64,000 bases of DNA. It comes from Toxorhynchites rutilus septentrionalis (Eukaryota > Arthropoda > Insecta > Diptera > Culicidae). The stretch covers positions 35,321,378 to 35,385,377 of the forward strand of contig NC_073746.1 in the NCBI RefSeq assembly GCF_029784135.1, in the 5' to 3' direction. Every line of letters starts with the position of its first letter. Position 1 is the stretch's first letter. Under the pieces are notes generated by a model. That model ran no database searches. It worked only from the letters and a program-made list of their open reading frames with translations, and was not told the origin of the DNA. The position numbers and the translations under genes are program-made. This document shows, piece after piece, positions 55,081 through 64,000 of the stretch.

Positions 55081-55216
55081 GTACAAAATTCAACCAACAA
55101 CCAGGTGGTACTGAACCCAATCGAGCTCACGTCTAGCGGGAAGTATCGATGTGAGGTATCGGCTGAAGCTCCGTCCTTCCAAACCGTGTCCGACCATGGT
55201 GAAATGACCGTCGTTG
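55081..55216 (+). CDS. beat: Beat-family gene, exon 3 (rest of first immunoglobulin domain)
   Basis: Acceptor CACATCAG ending at 55080, donor G|GTGAGT with GT at 55217-55218. Encodes VQNSTNNQVVLNPIELTSSG (one N-glycosylation sequon, NST), then KYRCEVSAEAPSFQTVSDHG, where the cysteine pairs with that in exon 2. The EVSAEAPSFQTV stretch is a family signature. It ends with one base of the next codon, in register with exon 4. The intron before it is only 122 bases. Confidence 0.93.
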
Positions 55217-55287
55217 GTGAGTAATGACGACCGGGCTGGCCCCCCCCACTTAATTTTGTTGTAATGACCCCTTCCCATCCTGAACAG

Positions 55288-55550
55288 TTCTTCCCGACGA
55301 GGACCCGCACATAACGGGCGGAAAGCCTCGCTACCAAATCGGGGACTACGTCCGAGTCAACTGTTCCTCCGGACGGTCCAAACCTGCGGTTCACTTAGCC
55401 TGGTACATCAACAGCGAACCGGCGGACCCGGCACTCGTGCGACAATTCGAACCAATCGTCTCCGGCCCGGACCGGCTGGAAACATCCATCTTGGGGTTGG
55501 AATTCCGCGTCAAGCCGAAGCACTTTAAACGGGGCGACATGAAGCTGAAG
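55288..55550 (+). CDS. beat: Beat-family gene, exon 4 (second immunoglobulin-like domain)
   Basis: Acceptor TGAACAG ending at 55287, donor AAG|GTGAGT at 55551. Encodes VLPDEDPHITGGKPRYQIGD, YVRVNCSSGRSKPAVHLAWY (second-domain cysteine and tryptophan; NCS sequon), a variable stretch, and ETSILGLEFRVKPKHFKRGD. The domain layout and length match Beat proteins. It ends in phase 0 and runs into exon 5, which begins with the partner cysteine. Confidence 0.93.
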
Positions 55551-55702
55551 GTGAGTGGCGGGGGACGGACGAAATGATAACAAATTCTACACCAATTTGT
55601 CTGCAGTTTCAGACGGTTGGAATAATCAAAAGAGATTATAATGAAGAAAGATTTCTAAATTGGATTTTTTTTCTGCTTTCGTCGTTATTTTTGTCCCCAC
55701 AG

Positions 55703-55835
55703 TGTCTCGCTACGATTTCGACCGTGTACTGGAAGAGCAACGAGGAAAGCGTCGAAGGGGACAAACCGCAGAAGGCCCCGATGCTCGAGTCGCGGAAGGC
55801 CGTCTCATCCAACACTCGAGCGGATCGAGTTCAAG
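55703..55835 (+). CDS. beat: Beat-family gene, exon 5 (end of second domain); 3' end unresolved
   Basis: Acceptor TGTCCCCACAG ending at 55702, donor G|GTGAGT with GT at 55836-55837. Encodes CLATISTVYWKSNEESVEGD and a linker ending SSNTRADRVQ. The five exons sum to 784 coding bases (261 codons plus one). The donor after RVQ implies at least one more exon with the C-terminal tail, which in Beat proteins is poorly conserved. I could not identify it confidently before 64000. If the donor is skipped, the frame continues GECVFFFGFLFDKSESFY to a stop at 55889-55891. Confidence 0.88.
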
Positions 55836-57249
55836 GTGAGTGCGTTTTTTTTTTTGGTTTTTTGTTTGACAAATCTGAATCGTTCTATTGATGGACATTT
55901 TCAATTTCTGCGTTTGAGGAATTTTCATTTAATGAAAATTAGAATTGGCAGCTTCCATTCCGGAAGCCGACAATGAGAGTGAATAATCTTCGAGAAAAAA
56001 GAGAAAAAAATATAATTGAATGTCGAAATGGCAAAGAAATTTCCCAGAATAAATTTTTCATCATTTGGAGTGATTTTATTTGAAGTCCAGCTCCGGTGCT
56101 GTGTGATCCTATTGCTATATCGATCTGCGCAACCTATTTATTGACGAGGGGGACTTCTTCAAAAGCAGACTTCAAAGTAGAGTTTTGATCAGCTAGATTC
56201 AATCGTCGTCTGAACGATGAAATGAACTTGCTTTGTTTTGAAAGTGATAGCTATATAAAATGCTCATATCAACTATTGATTGATGTTGATTGATATCAGG
56301 GTCCAACATTTTCGAAGACGAAACATGAAAATGGACTTTCCTCTCAGTCGCTTCGAGTAGGACTATTTCGGCATTCGCCGTCAACATGACTAAGGCCCGT
56401 TGCTTAGAACCATGCTTGACGTGACACTTGGCACGAAAAGTAGCCTTTCTAATCATTAAATGGTTTACCATATCCTACTGCATACAGGGAATCTTCTGGA
56501 AGTTCGCAATAGTTGCCAGTGTATATTCGTTTTAAGACATCTGCAGGTATGCTTATTTTCACAACAAACTGCTCCCCACACTATAACCACGCCACTGCCA
56601 CAAAATTATTGTGCTTATTTTTTTTTTCACCCTCCGCTATCCCCCACACCAAAGAGCTCGAATGAGCCCCCTGGTAGTGGACGCAACTATCATAGCTCGA
56701 ACTGTGCAGCAAAAAAAAATGTAACAAAAAAAATGCTAATAAACTAATAAAAATGAGCTGAGAAGAAAACTAAAAATGTGGGTGTGAAGTCCCAGTGGAA
56801 AAAGATTTCTTTTAAAGGACTCACTGGTATAAGACATATAGAACCATTACAAATTTACATTTACATTATTTGATTAAATCCATTTCATCTTTTTGTGTCT
56901 AATGGCCGATGTTCCTGAAGTCGAGCAAAACTTATGTACGGAATTTTCATCAGAAAATTACTGCTAAATTGGATTTTGAAACCCATCCATGTCGGATGGT
57001 AACTGGTGATAGGAAGTGGTTCACTGAAGACAATGTCAACCGAAAACAAAGCTAGAATTGACGGTTAGTGAGATTTTGCTGTGTTTGGTGGGATTTGCAA
57101 GAAGTTGTTTACTATTCTTTTCATCTTATTTTTTTTTCTCAGAATATCTGTATCAAATTTACGAATCCAAAATGTAACCAAATATTGGATGTCCAAAAAG
57201 TAGTTTTTCATGATTTTTTTCATTAAAAAAATAAAATACAAATTTTTTG
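55836..57249 (+). other. Likely intron or 3' flank of the Beat-family gene
   Basis: Contains pyrimidine-rich runs and possible acceptors near 56655 (CACCAAAG), with a short open segment to 56720. No splice product can be defended. AT-rich from 56.7 kb. No transposon ends seen. Confidence 0.35.
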
Positions 57250-57619
57250 TAGGGGAGAGGGACGCAAGTTGGCGACGTTAAGCTTTGGCGAGCTTGGAAT
57301 TATTTTTTTTAATGTTGATGCTGATTCATATAGTCTGAAGTGTTTTCTGTCATATTATCTATTGGATGGGCAAAAAAAACTAAAAAACTTGTCCACCCAA
57401 AAGCTTTGTGCAAAAATCGTCGAATTTCTGGAGGCAAATTGGCGAATATGGTTTGGTCACCTAATATCAACAAAATGTAATAACAATTATTTATTTATCC
57501 TTGGTTGAAACAGTGGAAATGCCATTTTCATCAACACTGTAAATGTCACACGCAGGAAAACGATACTGAGCTCGTATATCTCCCAATGTTCGAAAACAAA
57601 AATCACAATTTTCTTTATT

Positions 57620-58238
57620 TTTTTTTTATAATTCGTTTATTTGTACAGGCTCAGTTACATAGGTTTAAAGAAGCCAAACTCTCAACTATACTTTTACTAT
57701 TAACATGTTTTCTTAATTCTACGGTTAATGAAATAGGAAACCGATTACTCGCGGTCGACTCGAGTTTAGAAGGGTGACACATTTTCTTTAGGAAAAGGAT
57801 GGGATGTAAGGAGATTGTAACCATGTTCACACTCACACTCACACTCACTTTCACATTCATACTCACACATCACACTGAATTCTTAAACTATCCTCACATC
57901 TAATATGTATTAACAATTTAACTTATTCTAATGTTAGGGAACCGATAGCTCGCGAAGGACGAAAAGGAGGAGAAAATGGGGGGGAAAGGATGTAAGAACA
58001 ATCACACTCGAAGATCGATATCTTTAAGGAAAACATATATTTGGGACATGTAATCAAGGTCTAACCGAGCCAACACATCTCTCACCGGCACATTGGGCTG
58101 CCTTCCTCGAGCCCGAAGGGAGTTTTCTAAATTCGATCTGGCGACAAGATATAGCTCGCACGACCAAACAACGTGTTCGATGTCGTGGTAACCATGGCCA
58201 CAAACGCAGAGATTGCTGTCGGCAAGCTTGAAACGAAT
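57620..58238 (-). mobile_element. 5'-truncated non-LTR retrotransposon (copy 2) with 14-bp target duplication
   Basis: On the minus strand it ends CTGAGCCTGTACAAATAAAC plus a poly(A) run (T run at 57618-57628). The duplication CAATTTTCTTTATT is exact at 57606-57619 and 58239-58252. The coding tail at 58002-58238 reads RFKLADSNLCVCGHGYHDIE then HVVWSC and ends DLRV-stop. The 3' UTR contains a CACACTCACT-type run matching GAGTGTGAGTGYGA in copy 1. It splits a Tigger/pogo transposase region. Confidence 0.92.
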
Positions 58239-58252
58239 CAATTTTCTTTATT

Positions 58253-58705
58253 GGACGCCATTAATCGAGCCGCTGAGGTATTTTCTGGCTTTCTCAAAGA
58301 TAGCTTATGAGCCTTCATAAACATTTCAACCCATGTCCGTCCAGCGTATGTTCCTTTGAAAGGGTGCTCTATGCCATTTTTAACCGCAAACGAATAGGCA
58401 ATTCTTCGAAACTGGACCTGAATGTGGCTTTAAAGCGGCCTTTATTGGACGAAGTATCCTGAAATTGATACAGATTTAATATTTCTTGCATAAAGAACAT
58501 GGAAACGCAAATGCTGAATTGAAAATCTAACCTCCATGTCTGGATATTTTCATCGATAGCGTGTCACAGTTGGTTCTGGCACACCGAACTTTTTTGAAGC
58601 AGCCAGAACAGACAAACCTTCTTCTATAGCTTTCATAACATTCTCCAAACTGGTGTCTGACCAATGTTGGTCTCTTTTTCGCTTATAAGTTCTAACCATC
58701 TGCAA
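58253..58705 (-). pseudogene. Tigger/pogo transposase remnant (CENP-B-type helix-turn-helix region)
   Basis: The minus strand opens MVRTYKRKRDQHWSDTSLEN, then VMKAIEEGLSVLAASKKFGV and PEPTVTRY, then a stop. This is the pipsqueak/CENP-B N-terminal helix-turn-helix typical of pogo and Tigger transposases. A later stretch (about 58420-58255), after frameshifts, reads AVKNGIEHPFKGTYAGRTWV and MKAHKLSLRKPENTSAARLM, the second CENP-B DNA-binding domain. The DDE domain is missing. The LINE insertion at 58238 truncates it. Confidence 0.85.
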
Positions 58706-59115
58706 TAAAAACCAAAAATGAACATAATGTTGCAGTTCGCCAACTTGACCCCAAGCGACTTATTCAATAAAAAAAAATATAGCTGACAAAAAATCATTAT
58801 TGAAACTCGCCGGAAACAAACAGATTATGTACAATAGAGTACCTTTATCATGTAATTATGAAAATTATGAAAATATTATGAAAATTTAACTTATCTCATA
58901 AAGTGGATAATGAAATTTAAAAAACGGAAAAAAATAACAAAATCACTAGTTTTCTCATTTTTATTTTTCACTTTTTTTGTGATAACGTTTTCGGCAGAGT
59001 TACCAAGTACAAAGTTTGGCCTTGTTATGATGCATCTTCAGTAAAAAGTAGGTGGCGCTACCTTCATTACAACGGGTCAAATTACCGAATCGTCATCTTG
59101 CCTCCCTCTCCCCTA

Positions 59116-59623
59116 CATAGAATGAACGCATAAAGGTGGGGTGTACGTTATTTTAGAGCTTAAACTCGCAAGCTTTGGAATATTTTACGAACGGTTTTTT
59201 TTCTCGGTGTGTATGTATAGATGTAGTGGATAAAAATATCGGGAAGAAATAAAAAATCGATTTCTTTCTGAATTTGTGAACTAACAAATTTTTTTGGAAA
59301 CTAATTCAATAGCAAATCTAATTAGTCAGCAGAGTATGTTTATCTACACCCAAAGTTAATTTTTAGCACAAGTTATGGCATCCCGATTTATTACATTAAG
59401 GTGGAAGCAAGCCTTTGTAGTAATATAGGTAAAACCAGGTGTAAAAATGGGGTAATATTGTTTGTGAGAGGAGAGCAATTTTTTTCGTTTGTTTTGATCT
59501 TTATACGTAAATAGATCAATTCACTTATCAGACTGTGTGGCGCTTCACTGACTCAAGGCTTAGAACACATTTGAAAAAAAAAACAATTCTATACTGAAGT
59601 TAAATGTATGAACAATTATGAAA

Positions 59624-59628
<5 letters not shown>
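59116..59628. other. No gene seen
   Basis: AT-rich spacer. The stretch 59345-59400 repeats words from 3565-3615. Confidence 0.35.

Positions 59629-59710
<82 letters not shown>
59629..59710. repeat. (AT)41 microsatellite
   Basis: Uninterrupted AT dinucleotides for 82 bases. It directly abuts the truncated 3' UTR of the neighbouring LINE at a TACAT word and may have grown from the LINE's own 3' sequence or from its target. Confidence 0.95.
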
Positions 59711-59711
<1 letters not shown>

Positions 59712-59714
<3 letters not shown>

Positions 59715-60125
59715 TTACATTTCACCTTATTCTAATGTTAGCAAGAAGGGATTTGATTTCTCGTGAAGGATAAGGAAAAGGAGAATATAAGGATATAAGG
59801 ACAATCAGACACGAAGATCGATAACTTTTAGGAAGACATATATTTGGGACATGTAATCAAGGCCTAACCGAGCCAACACATCTCTCACCGGCACATTGGG
59901 CTGCCTTCCTCTAGCCCTAAGAGAGTTTTCTAAATTCGATCTGGCAACAAGGTACTCCTCGCACGACCAAACAACGTGTACGATGTCGTGGTAACCTTGG
60001 CCACAAGCACAGATATTGCCATCGGCATGATTAAAACGAAAGAGTAGCGCGTCTAACGAACAGTGATTGGACATGAGTCGAGAGAAGGTGCGAATAAAGT
60101 CCCTACAAACTGATAACTGATTCAA
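59712..60125 (-). mobile_element. Non-LTR retrotransposon tail (copy 3), both ends truncated
   Basis: The coding tail reads SVCRDFIRTFSRLMSNHCSL, DALLFRFNHADGNICACGQG and YHDIVHVVWSC and ends DLRV-stop at 59805-59807. It is close to copy 1 (20496-21227). The 3' UTR stops after about 95 bases, where the (AT)n run begins, so there is no poly(A) tail. No target duplication was found. Confidence 0.88.
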
Positions 60126-60600
60126 AATAGATAAACATACTATACTTCTTTTGAATGTCTATGCGTATGCGACTAAAACACCCATTTACTCCAGGTACAT
60201 ATCTTCAACAAGATACACTTATTCAATTACAGGCAAACCTTTTTTTTGGGCGGGGGATAGGAGCCGGATAACTCAAATCCACGCCGTTCATCGTTCGATT
60301 TCCTTTTGTTTCCCTGCTTTGTGATTGGACAGTTTGCCTTTTGGATTGTGCGTGGCTGTGTTGTGCTTTTAGTTGCATGTCGAAACTTGTTGCTATTAGA
60401 AGTCATGCCATACGCAACTTAGAGCATTTGACGGAACGATGGATATGATTTGAGAAGTGCTTTTTCGCACTAAAATACAGAAAAACCATCGAAAAATGCT
60501 TTTATTCACTCATTTCTCTCTTCAGCATACGATGAAGCATTTTTTCCTCAATGTAAATTTCGGACGTTTTGTCGAGCTCTGAACAAATAAAACAAATAAT
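60126..60600. other. No gene seen
   Basis: Mixed composition with no supported frame or repeat pairing. Confidence 0.35.
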
Positions 60601-60737
60601 CACATTTGCCCAAATGTAACAAATATCCGAATGTCATTCACCCGAATGTAACAAATATCCGAATGCAACATTTACCCGAATGCGACAAATACCCCACTGC
60701 GACATTTACCCGTATGCAACGTTTACCCGAATAAAAC
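60601..60737 (+). repeat. Minisatellite, 8 units of about 17 bp
   Basis: Units of the form AACAAATATCCGAATGY or RACATTTACCCGAATGC follow one another, with one 15-base unit. The two subtypes (AAATATCCG and ATTTACCCG) roughly alternate. No long open frame; unit length 17 shifts the frame each time. Confidence 0.9.
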
Positions 60738-62235
60738 AAAAAAAAATCCGAGAAATCAGGTTATGAGTTTTGTCGAATTTCCTCATAATAAATAAGATTT
60801 AACAAAAGCAACAAAAGCAACAAAACAAAATAAAAAAATAATGAGAGTAATTTAAAATTATGCGGGAGACTTCGCTGATTCATTTTTTAAAAATAGTGTA
60901 GGCACAATTAACATGCCGTCTTTTTCGACGGCGCTTTCATGATGAACGAAGATAGTTTCGTCACAACCGCGATAAAATGTTCAGAATCGCTGTACAATCA
61001 TAACTGAGTTGATTTCCGTGTGGATTTTCCCCAGGTTTTGATGTCTTTGTTAAGGAAACACAAAAATTCCAGCGATCGTAGAGGAGATAAGTCTAAAACG
61101 CGCTTGCCGGGCAATTTGATCCGCCTGATTTTCTCGTAAACCAGCAAGAAAAGAAATCCTAGTCAATGATAGAATCCTACCATGCAAGTTTTACATTTGT
61201 AACATGCTTTTAAAAAATTTGAAAAAACATTTTCTTTGGAAGCGATTTTCGATGTAATTTTCTGCATCGTTTCATTAAGGTTTTTGTTGCTTGCAACCAA
61301 TTCAGAGGCGATAACAGTAGGTCATATTTATTGAGTCGAGTTCCCAGTGGATATATCAGATGAAGAAACGGTAAGAAAGGATTCATTTCCTTCTCAATAA
61401 GATATTTTCCGTATCAGCTTACCATCGGGCAGTACGGCATACCCTCGATCGGGGCAATTTGCTCGCTTTCGGCCGGATAACATTTTCACGAGAGAAATAG
61501 CTTGTATGTGAGGGATGCCAGATGATTTTTTCAAATATCTCTGCATGACACGAATAAATGTCTACAAATATAACCTTAATGAACAAAAATGAGCAAACCA
61601 TCACGATATTTCTAAATCTTGTTCGACAAACAATTGTTTTCGCATATTTTGAAATGACTTTTAAATATCTTCAAAACGAAAACATGTCTTCACAACTGGC
61701 ATCTTTATTATGTTCTCTTCTTCTTTGTTTTAAAGAGGCTTTAAACTTTCCAGTTCATTCGCCTCTAGAAGTACAGTGACTCAAATCCGTAATCGTACAC
61801 CACCATGCAGATCTCTTCCCATCTTTTGAAAGTCGAAAACAAGCTTTCGGAACATTCTATTTTGATAAAATTATAGTGTCATATGAGGGTTAAAGGTTTG
61901 CTATCTGTTTTCAGAATAATGGTTTTTATTTCTCTAAAAATGGCGAATGTATGTGCTAATGTATGAAAATTGACTCAAACTCATAATCGTACGCTGGTTG
62001 AAATCTATACCCGATTTCGAAGACGTTGGCCAATTTCATTATTATTATGGTATCTCTTGTTCAATGCAACTATCGTTAGCTGTCTTTAGCCTTATCTACG
62101 AGTTTTTTACTGCATTCATAAAGTATATTTATCAATTTTTTCATTAAATGGTTTTTAAAATTGTTATTTTTAGAAATTTAATGGTTTCTGAATTTCCTAC
62201 ACAAATAACTTCCTTAGTTTTTTACTGGGATACAT
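60738..62235. other. No gene called; one possible transposon end
   Basis: TACAGTGACTCAAATCCGTA then ATCGTACACC at 61772-61801 has the form of a Tc1-like end after TA, and the word GACTCAAACTCATAATCGTA recurs at 61972-61991. No inverted partner was found. AAAGAGGCTTTAAACTTTCCAG at 61733-61754 belongs to a dispersed repeat. The rest shows no supported frame. Confidence 0.35.
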
Positions 62236-64000
62236 GTCGGAAGATTGTGGAGGAATATTAATAACTTTTGAGCAGTGCTTGGAAATATCTGTATCACATC
62301 AATCTTTTCAGCCGAATTTCCGGCCACATTCGATCATTATACCATTGCATTCGGGATACCGAAAATGAACCAACGCCAAACCTCACAATCACAGCAAGCC
62401 ACTCACAGTTGATTCATCCAGTTTTTTTTCATTCTGTTTTTCGTTCTGTTCTGCGTTCACGGAATGTGAGCAAAACAAAATATCCCTAGTTTTGTCATTC
62501 ATTGACATTAACATACCAGTTCATTCACTATCAGCATCGTTCTCGGACACTGACGAAACGGAGAAATTCGTTGAGGAAGATAAGAAAGTACAGAATGCTC
62601 ATAATAGTGACAATAAATTAAATTGTTCAAGCATGCAAGGTTTCCGTCTCAGTTAAATTGCTTTCATTTTACATAGTGAATATGCAGTTCCAAATCCACT
62701 TGTCAGAAATGCTTCAAAAGAAGAATTCCGATGTAAAAAATACCGTCTTGACTCAAATTTCAAACATTTAATTCTTTTTAAATTCTGAACACACGAACAT
62801 AAAATGGTGGTGTCCAAGACACGACCGCAATGGGAATATTTCGAGCTTCCTTTTGCAAACGGATCAAACTATGCTATAGGATTAGCGGATGAAATTGCCA
62901 ACATCCAGCTTTGGCTGACACAGTTTGCATTCGCTGCTTGGATCGATTCTGCAGAATGCCCCCTCGCCGTCCAAGCCTAAGCAATCCTTAGCTGTGAGTG
63001 TGCATGCAGATCTTGCTCTTTTGTTGGCATTTCCGCTTGCGCCACCGATTTGCGTTGCCCTTTCGGAGTAACTTCAAAAACAACTGAATAAGCAAGGCAC
63101 TGACTCAATGAGAAAATCACACACATATCGGGATACTGAAAATGAACAGTCACAACATTCCTGACAATTCAATGGCAATGAATAAATGTGAATGAATTCT
63201 CATGACTCGAGCTTTGAGGAAAGCTCAGAGAGCACAGAATGAATATGAATGAACACAGTTGTAAATTTGTTTGCCGTCGAATGAATGACAGTAGCATCGA
63301 CAAGCAAAATAAACGCGTTACACTGATAAAAATATATTTTCAATGTTGCTTAACAAGCTCAATATTTCCAAGCTCTGCTTTTGAGTAATTGTAATGTAAC
63401 CATGTGCGAACTTCATGTCTTGATCTCTGGGTCATTGTCTTGGCAAAACTTGAATCCTCAATTCTATCCCATTATATTGACACTTTGCTTCATATTTTCC
63501 TTTAGGACGATCGAGTAAACATTCTGACCCAATATACCATCGATGAAAACCAAATTCCTCATACATGCCCCCTCATATGATCCCTTCACCATCACCATGT
63601 TTAAACATTGCTTTTAGATTTTTTTACGTTTAATTCGTCGTTAGCTTCCTCCATACGAAACGATAACCATCGGAGTCAAAAATATCAAATTAGGACCCAT
63701 CTATGGGAATAACATCTTATCAGAAAGACATTGATGTGTTTCATGCTGTTTGGAATCATCAAATTGGAGTTACTGATATTTTTTTACTGAGAAACGGTTT
63801 GTCACTCTGTGCTCGGGCATTCAAGCTGCCCTTCCTAGGCACATTACAAACTTTTTGTTTGCTCAATTTGTTTTTTATCGATGGTGTAATGGATCAGAAT
63901 GTTTACTTGAACATCCTAAAAGTGTAGAACTCAAGACATATGAAGTTCGCACATGGTTACATTACAATTACTCAAAAGTTATTGATATTCCTCCACAATC
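62236..64000. mobile_element. Element with GATTGTGGAGGAATAT terminal repeats, cut by the window end
   Basis: The left end GATTGTGGAGGAATATTAAT then AACTTTTGAGCAGTGCTTGG is inverted at the right (CCAAGCTCTGC at 63365-63375, then, after a Tc1-derived insert, GTTATTGATATTCCTCCACA and ATC at 63976-64000). Interior words such as CATTCGGGATACCGAAAATG (62348) and ATCGGGATACTGAAAATGAA (63128) are directly related. No coding frame. The right boundary may lie past 64000. Confidence 0.65.
63376..63978. mobile_element. Tc1-derived insert with inverted ends and head-to-head transposase pieces
   Basis: Ends TTTTGAGTAATTGTAATGTA then ACCATGTGCG (left) and the exact inverse (right, near 63938-63978) form about 45-bp terminal repeats. 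Inside, the minus strand (63700-63415) reads FDSDGYRFVWRK, FKHGDGEG, NLVFIDGILGQNVY and FCQDNDPE, in Tc1 order. The plus strand (63855-63925) reads FFIDGVMDQNVYLNILK, the same block again in opposite orientation. So two partial transposase copies face each other. Both are broken. Confidence 0.75.

Larger units (their letters stand above)
57252..59113 (-). mobile_element. Tigger/pogo-type element with GGGGAGAGGGACGCAAG ends, split by a LINE
   Basis: Inverted ends GGGGAGAGGGACGCAAGTTG and GGGGAGAGGGAGGCAAGATG, each flanked by TA (57250-57251; 59114-59115). It carries a minus-strand CENP-B-like DNA-binding region but no DDE catalytic part, so this copy is non-autonomous. Length 1862 bp including a 619-bp LINE tail. 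Confidence 0.8.

Noticed and set aside
56460..56747. Terminal Beat exon
   Set aside because: A possible acceptor near 56655 exists, but neither frame gives a defensible Beat C-terminus; left as unresolved.
1..64000. Integrated viral sequence
   Set aside because: No capsid, glycoprotein, nucleoprotein or RNA-dependent RNA polymerase motifs were seen; reverse transcriptase and integrase-like matches are all LINE or DNA-transposon types.

Overview
This AT-rich eukaryotic window most likely comes from a mosquito, probably a culicine. Supporting signs are the repeat content (Tc1/mariner relatives, pogo-like elements, hAT elements, tRNA-headed SINEs, long palindromic foldback repeats, an R4/Dong-type LINE) and one clear insect gene of the beaten-path (Beat) family. 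The species is inferred; no rRNA or mitochondrial marker is present. There are no operons, CRISPR arrays or bacterial features.

Host genes. A Beat-family immunoglobulin gene lies on the + strand. A signal-peptide exon at 30148-30190 and four immunoglobulin exons at 54750-54958, 55081-55216, 55288-55550 and 55703-55835 have compatible splice phases. The 3' end is not resolved. The first intron would be about 24.6 kb and is largely transposon-derived. The GC-richer, repeat-poor stretch 28.5-30.1 kb probably holds its promoter and 5' UTR. A second possible host ORF (193 codons, 14653-15234) sits in another repeat-poor island at 12.4-15.6 kb.

Layout. 0-1.1 kb: decayed Tc1 transposase and a possible reverse transcriptase scrap. 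1.1-3.1 kb: a 2-kb polypurine hexanucleotide tract. 3.9-8.1 kb: tRNA-like head, foldback repeat, MITEs, Tc1 and hAT fragments. 8.1-12.3 kb: one giant palindrome split by a nearly intact DD37D transposon and a pogo-like element. 12.4-15.6 kb: host-like sequence. 16-20.2 kb: nested palindromes. 20.2-28.1 kb: LINE tail, SINE, tandem-repeat element, pogo-like elements inside other repeats. 28.1-30.2 kb: start of the Beat gene. 30.2-54.7 kb: its intron, with a hAT inside a MITE, three Tc1 remnants, tandem repeats, a 2.2-kb palindrome, an R4/Dong LINE broken by only two visible lesions, a DD41D mariner-like remnant and a 2-kb pogo-like element. 54.7-55.8 kb: immunoglobulin exons. 57.2-64 kb: a Tigger/pogo element split by a LINE, a second LINE tail, a 17-bp minisatellite and a terminal-repeat element cut by the window end.

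No single undescribed functional system is proven. The strongest novel-looking signals are: (i) three small transposon families flanked by TA that begin CAG and carry runs of a TCGATATAACG-like word near both ends, probably arrays of one type of transposase site; (ii) two of these inserted in opposite orientation at the same point of the same host palindrome; (iii) kilobase palindromes that repeatedly serve as landing sites for other elements; (iv) an acidic exon-like segment that differs by exactly one codon between two copies of one transposon. Many insertions can be ordered in time from target-site duplications.
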